From contig JACAXG010000093.1 in the NCBI GenBank assembly GCA_018881555.1, positions 248,001 through 312,000 of the forward strand: a DNA stretch of 64,000 nucleotides. Direction: 5' to 3'. The notes under the pieces are model-generated. The model saw only the letters and a list, made by a program, of their open reading frames with translations, did not search any database and was not told the origin of the DNA. A program made the translations under genes and the position numbers. Of the stretch, positions 26,026 to 36,102 are shown piece by piece (the stretch's first letter is position 1; each line of letters starts with the position of its first letter). Origin of the DNA: Amblyornis subalaris. Lineage: Eukaryota > Chordata > Aves > Passeriformes > Ptilonorhynchidae.

Positions 26026-26167
26026 CAACGCCACCCGCGGCGGGGAGCGCACACACGCCCGGCGGCGCTGTCCCGCGGCGGGGAGGACGGGTCGGCGCGG
26101 CGGCCGCTCCCCGCAGACCGGGCGGGGCAGTCGGTCCCTCACCTGCGCGCAGCGGGGCTGCCCGACC

Positions 26168-26221
26168 GGGGGCGGGGGAGGGCGGGGCGGGGCGGGGCGG
26201 GGGGCGAGGCCCGGCGGGGCG
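26168..26221 (+). promoter_or_regulatory. GC-box cluster with G-quadruplex-forming G tracts
   Basis: The plus strand here is a run of GGGGCGG-type units, with at least six G tracts of three or more bases separated by one or two bases. GGGGCGG is the Sp1/KLF GC box, and such closely spaced G tracts meet the usual G-quadruplex pattern. The cluster lies about 560-610 bases upstream of the INPP5A start codon, in the expected promoter zone. The G-rich strand is the non-template strand for a divergent plus-strand transcript and the template strand for INPP5A. Confidence 0.7.
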
Positions 26222-26470
26222 GGCGCTACCGCCCGCCGAGTACCGGGGGTTGTCCCCGGGGGTCGCCCCGTGGGGATGGCGGCCTTTGGCCCCCGCCGTG
26301 CCCCCGCCAGAGCGGGGCTCGCAGGAAGCGGTACCGGCACTGGGAAGGGCGCGGCGCACCATCGCGATAGGGCTCTGTCGCAAGGAGCCGAAGACGACGA
26401 GGTGGTTGGCGATGCTGGACAAGCCGCCGCTCGCCCCGGGAGCGTCCAGCCCCGCCGAGGGGTGGGCTCA

Positions 26471-29400
26471 GGGGGTCCGTGCGGTGCCCACGGGTGTCCT
26501 GGAGTCTTCCGCAGCTCACGGCAACCCCCTCTGCGGAACGAACCTGCTCGGTAACTTTGCCAAAGAAACCTGAGGAATGACAGATCAGTCATTGCTGCTT
26601 TGTGTGAAACATCTCTTGTGACGGTCCGTGTCTCACGGCTGATCAGAGCAAGGGACGCAGCGCGTGGAAGCCCCGCGCCCGGGCTGGCCGAGGGTCAGAG
26701 CTGGGGCACCTATTGCACACAGAGCGTGAGTGATGCTGAAATGATGGGTCAGTCCTCTCAAGTCTCCTCTGTGGCAAACTTCCTCAGGTAGGGATGTAAC
26801 TGCAACTGATAGGAATGGCTAAAGCTCTGCCGGATCCTGAGCACTGGCCTGCCTTGTCAGAAGGTACACATTAAATATACAATTAAATAAAAAAGAAATT
26901 GAAATTCTGGAATTCTGCCTCATCCATGGGATACTTGCTGACCTACAGTGATCTGTAGCACACAGACAGATGCAGTGCAGGGACACAGAACACTGCTGGA
27001 CTTCTCTGGAAAGTTTCTTCTAAGGTTTTGTGCAGCTCCTGGGACAACTGTTGCGTAAAGATAGATATGCATAGCTATGGTGATCTTACCTGGATGCAGC
27101 CATCAGAGCTGTCAAAAGTGAGCTGATCCAACACACCATCCTGGTATACCTTGATATATTCACACATGGGGAAAAAGAAAATAAAATGGGGAAGGAACAT
27201 TGGCTGCTGTATTTTTGGCATGATCTTAACAGCTTTCGGCCAACAGTGGTTACATCAAAGCCATGGTATGCCGGAGGGAGCCGTGTCAGATTACACTCAG
27301 CTGGAAAGGGATCCTAAGACATGTGGCATCCAGGTGAAAAGTTTGGCAGTGCTCAAGAACAGGAAACTAGAAGGTAACCTAGAGAGGAAGGGCCGCTGTG
27401 ATGTGGAGGGACCTTGCCAATTGATTTGGTAGAGGAAGTTCTACAATGTGAGAGCATCACAGCTGCGCACGAGTAGAACAGTGCCCAACTGATGCATGGG
27501 CTGATGGCTGTCAGCCCCACGCGTTCTGCATGGAAAGGAGGGGGTAAAACCTTAGAAAACAGGAACATAAAGTATCACAGCATATATAAAGCATTTTCAA
27601 ATGAGTTCCCAAGAGCCTGCTTGCCCAGTGAGGAATTATGGAAGCTGTTTTCAAAAGCAAGGAACACTGAACACTGAGCGAGGTGCAATGATAGAGCAGT
27701 GAGAGCAGTGGCTGTGTGTGGGGAAGCACAGGCCAGGCAGAATGCCTCATGTCCCCCTGGAGAAGCGAAGGGGACCTGGCAGGCTCGCGGCCTGGGCAGC
27801 TCTGGCAGGAATTATTGAAGCCGGATTCTGGGCTGCTAGGGGACCCCAGCACAAACACGATGGAAGATGCAGGGGAGGGGTAGAGGGGCCTGAGCTGGTT
27901 TGCAAAGGCAAATTGTACAGTGCTGGTACTTTGGAACTTGCTAAATTTGGATGAACAAGATCTGTACCTGTGGTATGTGGGAAAAAAAAATGGCGCAAAT
28001 CTCTGTTTGAATATAAAAGTTTGCCAGTGGCAATGGAGACTAAGCAGTAAGTAAAAGTGCTCATGAAAGGTGAGGGCTGAGTTACGTGTCCTGACGTGAT
28101 TGTTCAAGTTCAGTGGGTGCTGTAGAGCTGATGCTTTCCTCCACATACTGCAAAGGATAACTCTCAAGAGAGGATGTTACACTATAATGGTGGGTAAATA
28201 GGAACAGGTACCAAAGTGCCACTTTGTATCCGTTCAGTGAGCAGGAGCTGTGGCTGCCACCAGCTGCATCTGCACCAGCTCCAGCGTTCCTAGCTCTGAC
28301 CCTGAACTGAGTCCCATGGGCTCAAGGGTCAGATGCAGGTCAAATATTTCTCTTCTTCCCCACACAGAGCTGGAAGGCCAGTGGGAGCTGATTGGTGTGT
28401 TATTGTGGGGCAAGCACCACTACTAGCTAAGGCTGCCTCATGTTTCCTGTCACAGCTCCTCATTTTCGAGTACTTAAAACCCAGACAGTGTAGTCTGAGT
28501 ATTTCCAGCCTGCCTTGAATGCTAAGATTGAGCAAGAGAGCTCAAGAATCAGGTTAGCGTTTACTAAGTAGCTTTGCAATAATGAGGGGAAAATGGTCTT
28601 GAGGCTGAATTTTTCAAGACAGCCTGAGGGTCAGATAAGTGCCCAACATCACTGTCCCCATGGATTTTCATTGCACAGCTTGGAAAACAATGTCATCACT
28701 TGTAAAGGTGCCACAGAAAGTTGTCTTGTAGGTTTGAGCAATTTTGGTTTTGACCCAAGTTCCAGTATTTTCACTGCTTTTCCTACTGGAATAAAGCAGG
28801 AGTGTGACAGTGCCAGACCAGCGCTGGGAGCTGTAACTCGCTGTCTGTTGCAAAGGGATGATGGAGGGAGTGCTCATACACCGGTTATGCAATCTCTCTA
28901 TAATCATGTTTGAATTACTTTCATCACTGCCTTTATGGCTTTACTAATTGGCTTATGTTTTTATTAGAAAGATCTTTATGAGGAGCTTTTTATATGGACA
29001 TGAATAACAACAAAACCCCCAAATTATATCAGATTAAACTTCTCAAATGCAATGCTGTGTTTTACTGCCTGAAAGCTCTTGTCTTACCCTGAAGGATGGA
29101 CTCTGCTCTCCCTCCGAGATGGATCTTAGTGAATTTTGTGAGACCTCCCAGTGATTGGTTAAATGGGCCATTTTGTACTTTACGGGTTGCAAAACACAGA
29201 TGAAGGAAATGGTCACAGTGTTTTCACTGTCATTTTTTGGTTCACACTTTGGGAGGTAGAAAGGGCTGCACTAGTAGCTGATCTCTACATCAGTTTCGTT
29301 CCTGGAGCCAGAACAGAAACCAGAGTAGAAAACCTCCAATATGGTTCTTGGTGTCTATTCTCAGATTGCCAATGTCAGGTGAGAGTGCCAGACAGAATCC

Positions 29401-30725
29401 TGCAGCTCTCAGAGCTGGTACAGGTCCTTCAGTTATGTTTAAGTAATTTGAAATTCTTCTGAACCATTTCTGAAGTGGACACAGCTCCAGCTATATTTCT
29501 CAACCGAAATTGGTTGCTGTCCATTATGAGGTATTTTTGGCATAATAATTAAAGTTCATGGTCTGTAGCTGCTGTGATAACTGTCCAGGACAGCTGTCTG
29601 GGTAGTGTCTGAAATCCATCCAGGTGAGCACTGACCATCCCTCTACCTCCTTTACAGGCCAGTAAAGGAGCTTTCCGGCTGAGAGCACCAGCTTCTCACT
29701 ATCTTCACTTGTACTGCTGAATTTTGTGCTTGCAGAATTGGGCTCTCAGCAACAAAGCCTCCAAGATTCAAAATCAAAGTTTCAAAATCCTTAAATCAGT
29801 CATAAATGTTTTTAAAATTATTTGTGGGTATAAGTGCTACCTGGGTCCATAACATGGGCAGTTTTGCAGGGAGGCCACTTCAAGCCACAAACAGCTTAAT
29901 AGGGAAGTATGTGCAGTAACCTAAGCAGGGGTTTTCCTACCAATTTTTCAGACCATGGATGTTTGGATGTAATATGGGAATACTGTGAGGGCCTTAGAGG
30001 GCTGGAGGCTCCCTGAGGGGCTGGAGTCAGCAGAGCAGAGCCCGTGGTCTGCTGGTTTTGCTTAGATATGGAACCTAAATATCTTTAGGCATCGCTAAGG
30101 ATTGGCCCCTATGCACTGCTGAGATTTTTCTCTGAAGGCAAAACTCCCATCTCAGTGTCCCACACCTACAGTGTCATTTGTATTTAAAGCCTTTTGCTGT
30201 GATTCTGGGCAGCTGCAACTGATCAGTTTAACACTGAAATTACAGGTGATACACACCAGAGCTATTCACAGCCCAGCACACAGGTGCTGCCTGTTTTGTC
30301 TCTGGAGGATACCACAGACCAGCAGTCTGCTCACACTGCAAGCCCTGAGGGGGCAATAAAGACCAGTGTGACTTCTGACAAATGTGGACTATTTGCTATA
30401 ATTGTTACAAATGCCATTTCTTTTATTTAAAATTCTCTTTTTAAATGCCGCCATTCGATCAGGTTTGTGACACAGACGAGAAGATTCTTTGTGTTTCCTG
30501 GAGTGGATGTCCCCTACCCCAACAAGCACTGAATCCAGTGGCAGTCCATGCTAAGCACTGAAAACACCGCTTTAAAATAAATAAATGAAGTATAGTTACT
30601 GAATTTGTTATTCAAAACCAATTTCCAGACGCACCACGATGTTTCCCAGTGTGCCTGAAACTGTTTGGATGTTGCTGTTCTGTGTTTACAGCCAGGGTGA
30701 GTTACAGGAGGGACAATGTGCACTT
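26471..30725. other. Region upstream of INPP5A: no gene seen
   Basis: Composition falls sharply after the island and becomes T-richer on the plus strand. The longest frame, 218 codons on the minus strand at 27511-28167, has no recognisable domain, and it is uninterrupted only by chance in pyrimidine-rich text. No PWWP2B-like exon was found. Confidence 0.65.
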
Positions 30726-30895
30726 TGAGGGTGGTGAGGCACTGAACAGGTTGTCCAAAGAAGTTGTGGCTGCCCCATCCCTGGAAATGTTCAAGGCCAG
30801 ATTGGGTGGAGCACTGAACAACCTGGTCTGGTGAAGGTGCCCCTGCCTGTGGCAAGGGGGGTGGTCCCTTCTGACCATTCTGTGGTTCTCTATGA
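30726..30895 (+). mobile_element. CR1 LINE 3' fragment, plus strand
   Basis: The text runs GAGGGTGGTGAGGCACTGAA, GGCTGCCCCATCCCTGGAAA, CCTGGTCTGGTGAAGG and ends with TTCTGTGGTTCTCTATG. This is the CR1 3' end in sense orientation. It has small losses around the GGCAAGGGGGG segment and is moderately diverged. Confidence 0.92.
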
Positions 30896-31620
30896 CTTTG
30901 CAGTGGGTAGGATGTGATGTGCTTTATGCTGAGCATACAGGAGTAAATCAGAGCAGAAGGGACATCACAGGCTGGTGTCTTCAACGAGACTCTCTTTCTT
31001 CCAGCTGCTCAAGGCTACAGAAGTGAGATGCTGCTGCTTTTCCTCGGCAGGGGCAGCCCAGCGGATGCCTAGTGCAGCTCCTGCAGTGAGGTGAGGCTGG
31101 GGGAGCAGCCCTCGTTCCGCTGCAAACAACATCAGGACAGATGGGGAAAGGGCAAATGGTGAAGTTTGGCTGGGCAGCCATATCAGTGTTTGCCACCATG
31201 CAGTGACAAAGTCCACAGGTAAAAGGATCCTAAAGAACAGGACTGGTACACATGGGAATAAAACTGAGGGCTCACAAATCCGCTCCTGGAACAGCAGGCA
31301 GCTGCACTGCTTTTGCAGCACCTCCATGGTATCTAGGGGGTCCAGTGCCCTGTATAAAGTATCACTGAGCACTCTGTGAGAAGCAGAATGTAATCCCCAG
31401 GAAGGTGGTGCCCTGACAGCTTGTGAGCATCTGTGTGTTAATGTGAGAGACAGACGCAGCCAGCTAGCCATAACCCAAGGGCTGTCAGCGAGGCAATGCT
31501 GCATCAGCTCGGTGGGGTGGCTTCTTTCAGCAACACAGAGCTTGTTAAAGAGCCTGTGTCCAAAGTCGCTTGAACAATAAGAAAAGTTCATGCTGATAAT
31601 CAACTATGTCAGCTATGTTT
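30896..31620. other. Spacer between two converging CR1 copies: no gene seen
   Basis: Unique sequence. The 212-codon minus-strand frame at 30965-31603 has no recognised domain and lies between the two CR1 copies. It could be a decayed LINE-linked sequence but shows no reverse-transcriptase motif. Confidence 0.55.
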
Positions 31621-31820
31621 CATAGAAACACAGAATCATTGAGGTTGAAAAAGACCTCCAAGACCATTGAGTCCAACCTGTGACCGATCCCCACCTTGTC
31701 ACCCAGACCAGAGCACTGAGTGCCATGTCCAGTCCTTCCTTGGACACCTTCAGGGATGGAGACTCCACCACATTCCTGGGCAGCCCATTCCAATGCCTGA
31801 CCACCCTTTCCATAAAGATT
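31621..31820 (-). mobile_element. CR1 LINE 3' fragment, minus orientation
   Basis: Starting at CATAGAAACACAGAATCATT and running through GAGTCCAACCTGTGACC, GGGATGGAGACTCCACCAC and GGGCAGCCCATTCCAATGCC, this is the reverse complement of a CR1 3' end from a subfamily that differs from the copy at 30726. The two face each other about 730 bases apart (tails converging), but they are too diverged to form a strong inverted repeat. Confidence 0.92.
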
Positions 31821-34800
31821 TGATGCACAACAAGGAGAGTTAATACCATCTTCCCCATTCTTCCCTTCTGAGTGTTTCGGGATAACACAGGTAGAGCCGC
31901 ACGCTGCCGTGTCGCCTCGTACCTGGGTGTGTGTGGTGTTTACACAGTAACTGCAACATGTTAGTCACTCTCAAGTCCAGGCAGTTGCAGAGAAGTTGCC
32001 AAAAGCCCATTGCAGGCCCATTGCTGGTCAGGGCTGGGCCTGATTTTACCTGTGCCAGGCAATTTCTCACTTACCTATAGAGCTGCATCCCCTGTCACTG
32101 TGAGGCATTTTTTACTGCCCAACTGGCATGCCATGGCTGCTGTCCCTGGACACAGGCACTCCGAGGCACATGGATGCTCTGGAGACCTTGCAAGCAGCTA
32201 ATGTAAGTGAGGGGGATGAGGTGAATAAGTGTTTTTTCATCTTTCAAAACGTATTTCCAGCCAAGCACTTGCTGGATGAGCACTGGGAGGTTACTGGCAC
32301 AGGGGTTTGCCCACAGTGGGATCTGGAGCTGAACTGTGGGACACAGGCAGTGAGTGACATGTCTGTTCTTGCATCTCCTGGAGCCTGACATAAGGCCTCT
32401 CAGACTGCTGACTAACCATGTCACTCAGTAGAGCTTAGCTTTGCCATTATACTGCTATGTTTCCTGTCAGGTATCCCACAGCTGTTCTCACGGCAGTGTC
32501 AGGGCTGTCATCATTTTCTGGTGGGTTCTTAATCTCTGCCTGCCTTTGTAGTGTTGTCACACACATTTCCAAATGAAATTTACCTGAATTCCTCTAACAG
32601 CTGAGGCAAAATGGAACCTGCACATGTTTAAGATGATTCTTTCAGTGTGTGTCACTCGCCAAATAAATATTAACAGAGAGTTTTGACCTTATAAACTTCA
32701 GCCAAACAAACTATTATTGTAGAAGCCAAACAACAGCCCTCCCCCCAAACTGTTTGCTACTCCTGTTTTTAAACATTTTGCTGAATAAAAGATTTTTTTG
32801 TACATTCTTCCACCTTTTTGTGTTTCTCATATTTATTCTCTTCTCACAGTTCTTTCCTTTATGAGGATTTAGCCCCAGATAGATCCGTCTGGCCTGCTAA
32901 ATGCTATCCAAATATTTACTTTTTAAAGCTCCTAAACAGTCACACCTTGCAAACACTTCTTGAAAAATTCTAAAGCCTCGTATAGAGTTTGTGTTTGGGG
33001 TGTTTCATCTATAAATGAGGTGCAACTGCTCCTAGAGGAGGGCACAGTGACTGCTCATCACATGGCCTCGACCCTTTACCAGCAGTGCCAGGTAGGACAG
33101 TGCCCGGGAAATGACATGTGCCATTCCCAGCTCTGTTCACTCTCGGGAACAGGAAGCCACATTCCCAACAGCAGGAATTGGGAAAGGTTGGGCCTGTAGT
33201 GTTGGACAGCTGCAACCCCATTTATTTCTTGAATAGAAATATGGATTGACTAGTAATTCATTCCAATACAACAATAAATGTGGTGCTGCCATGGTGGTTT
33301 TCAGTTCACCTGAGTGCTTGAAGCTCAGCTTTCCTATTGGGACAGCAGTGTGTGGGGAGTGGCACTAGGAGCCACCGGGATGGCACTGTCATCGCACGGG
33401 GGCTTTGCATCGGAGAGCGTTAGTGTGTGAATGACCCCACGGTGCTCTTCCGACTTCCCTGGGTTTGCTTCAGGTGTTCCCAGTCTGAACCCACTCAGCC
33501 TCGACAAAGTTCATGAAGTCAGCGATGTTCAGCGCAAAGCAACGTGCTCCAGGGCTGAGCAGCCTTTGTCCATCTGTCCTTGCCCCTGACAGAACCCCGG
33601 GGGTGCTGGAGAGGGCAGGGACTCTGTGCTGTGAGTGTGGCATCTCAGCTGCCAGATGCACAGTCTTGGCACGAGCAGGAAAACCTTTGGCTTTTCCCTG
33701 TCCTGCTCCCTGTGTATGAAGGCAGTGTGTGAAACTGGGATTCTCTCTCTGGGATCTTTTGTTGATACAAAGTGAAAAAGTACCTAAAGAGCATTGTCGT
33801 CGTAGTAAAAGAGTAAGGAAACATGACTTTCAAAACCAAACACCTTTACCATGCTCCCACCTGGTCATTCCCTGGCGGAGCAATGGGGCAGCTCTGACCC
33901 TGCTTTTCTGCTGAGATCGTTCAGAACTCGTTAAAGTTGGATTTGGGTCTCTGACGCCTGGGGGTGAGCTGTCTCTGTTTGTTCTTGGCTAAAGTTTAGT
34001 CTCCGTTGCAACAAATTGTATGTATGCAAAGGTGTGAAATGAAAAGTTTGTAATTATACGGAACAGATTAGAGGAAGCAAGATATCTAAACAGCAAACCG
34101 TGGGTTATTCTCCTGTGTAACAATCTCTCAGAACCAAGTAACAACCTGAGACAGGGTGTGAACTGCACCATTTCCTCCAGCTCTCATAGAATGTAAAAAG
34201 AAAAGTTGAGAACTTTTAGCTGATCCTACCAGAACAGCGGACAAAGAGGGACTTTAAGGGATGTTAAGAAATGCCCAGCTCTGCTCTGTGATATCAGTTC
34301 CTCATTTTCATAGAAAACAGTAAGAAAAAAACACTAAGACCACAGTGTCATGGGATTAGTGTGGAAAAAAGTCACAGGAGAAAGCAGAGCTTGTTGGGCA
34401 TGAGTATAACTCACACGGCAGGTATTGCAATATTTATATTTTGTTTTTTGAAAAGTTGGATTTATTATATTGCCCATTTACACCTGGTACACCAAACAAT
34501 TCCCTAAAAACAAAGAAAAAAAACCAGAAAACCACAGGGGGCCTGTGAGTTGCACAGTGGCACACTAAGAGAATTAAGGATTTACACTGAGCAATTTCCT
34601 CAGGAAAAGATTTAAAACCCTCTTCCCATAAGGCCGTTGATTTTCATGGTAAGAAGAATCACCCATCCTCCGGCCATTAAAAATCATTAAATTGGTTTTG
34701 GGTGTCTGCGGAGGACGGCCAGGCAGCGTTACCTCGGTGCACAGCTCCCGCCAGGGCTGGCCGCTCTGCGATGCCGTTGAGCCGCGGGGGCTGGTGCGCA

Positions 34801-36008
34801 GAGGGGTCCCACGGCCCCGCAGGTCCGGCCGGTCCCACGAGCAGGGACACGGGGACTGGGCCCCCGCGGTGCTGCACGGGGGCACCGGGACACGCTTTGG
34901 TACTGCTGGTGCCAGCAGCGGGGGGGTGAGGGATCCGTGGGGCTGCCCCGGCCCCTTCCCAAGGATTTCGCAAGGTAATGATGAGGAAATTCCTGGTCTC
35001 ACAAGCAAGCCATTCACACGTGGACCTCACATAGGGAAGCAACTAATTTAGCATTTAAGCCACTTGATATTTCTCAGCATTTGGTTTCTTTCAAACAAGA
35101 ACTATGATGTAATTTGGGTGTGTGTCTGTGCGATTAGGCCAAATCTGCTGTCTCCATAAGGCTCCTAACCCAGCCTAATGAGTCCTGTTCTTTTTCTGCA
35201 CCTAAATTTTTCTAGAAATTTGATTTTACTCAAATCTGTTAAGCAGACTTCGGGCACTGTATGGTAAAGCATGGTGGTGGGACATTGAGGTAAAGACACT
35301 GTGGCAGGTTGTGGGTCCTCCTTGTGTCTGGAAACTGGCTGGAGAAAGGCCGGGTCATGGGATGTGCTTCCCCACAGCTCCTGAAAGAACCACAGAGACC
35401 AGGCCACTTACAACAGGAGGGTGACAAAGCAGGAGCTATCCCTCATGAAGCCAGTCCTCTTCATCTCTTCATGAACTGCGCACATATGAAATATATAAAA
35501 TTATACATATCCCAATGTAGTTAGGAATGGGGATTGTATTTGGTCTATACCTTGTAGGTTACACAGCTACTGGCACTTCCCCCCTTTTTACTCTGGCCTG
35601 AGGCTGGGATGGAGAAAGACTTGAGGAACAGAACTTTTTAACTGAATTACACAACGAGTAACAGTGTCAATATCATTGCTGCAGAAAGGCTATTACCTAA
35701 TCACCTAACATTAAAGAAATAGATTAACATGGTGTCTGTTCTCCCAGGACCATAGATATTTTTGTGGGATATGGCGTTATAATACAAATTCCCCAGACTT
35801 CTACTTAATCTAGAAAACTCATTAAATAGATTCAATACACTATGGAATTCTATATAGAAATATTATTGTTAAATGTGTACCATATTTCTCTGCTTTCTTT
35901 GCCCAATCGTTTTCATCTTGTAGTGTATTTTACAGTGTGGAGGAGAGAGAAAGAAGACTCAGAACTGATGCAGGTTTTAAAGACCAATGACCTGTGTGTT
36001 TTCATAAA
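31821..36008. other. Intergenic segment: no gene seen apart from the CpG patch
   Basis: AT-rich unique DNA on both sides of the CpG patch at 34681-34980. It includes T-rich stretches around 32760-32840 and 35700-35890. No exon, RNA gene or long repeat was recognised. Confidence 0.65.
34681..34980. promoter_or_regulatory. CpG island-like patch 9 kb upstream of INPP5A
   Basis: By hand count there are about 26 CpG in 300 bases, in otherwise CpG-poor DNA. A donor-like CAAG|GTAATG lies at its plus-strand end (34975) and a CGAG|GTAACG on the minus strand near 34731. No recognisable protein is encoded. It could be a promoter of an unannotated non-coding RNA or an orphan CpG island. Confidence 0.45.
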
Positions 36009-36102
36009 AACATAGAATGGTTTGGGTTCATTCCACCCACCTCCCATAGGCAGGGACATCTTCCACTAGACCAGGTTGCTCCAAGCCCTGTCCAAACTGG
36101 CC
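36009..36102 (-). mobile_element. Short CR1 tail, minus orientation
   Basis: The text ACATAGAATGGTTTGGGTT, CCCATAGGCAGGGACATC, TTCCACTAGACCAGGTTGC and CCAAGCCCTGTCCAAACTGG is the reverse complement of the CR1 3' end. A deletion has removed the segment reading AGGGACCTTAAAGATCATC in typical copies. Confidence 0.9.

Larger units (their letters stand above)
25150..26470. promoter_or_regulatory. INPP5A: CpG island spanning the INPP5A promoter, 5' leader and exon 1
   Basis: About 1.3 kb of very GC-rich DNA, dense in CpG on every line, with an abrupt fall to AT-richer DNA on both sides. It covers the coding start at 25606, the start of intron 1 and up to about 860 bases upstream. It has no clear full TATA box, but has multiple GC boxes, a CRE-like site and a TTAAAA element, which is the usual make-up of a broad housekeeping-type promoter. 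The transcription start cannot be fixed from sequence; somewhere between about 25700 and 26100 is likely. The island could also drive divergent transcription on the plus strand. Confidence 0.9.

Noticed and set aside
25248..26573. 441-codon plus-strand open frame across the INPP5A island, and a 359-codon frame overlapping it
   Set aside because: GC-rich DNA seldom contains stop codons. The product is Ala/Gly/Pro/Arg-rich with no domain, several frames are open together on both strands, and it overlaps the INPP5A exon in antisense.
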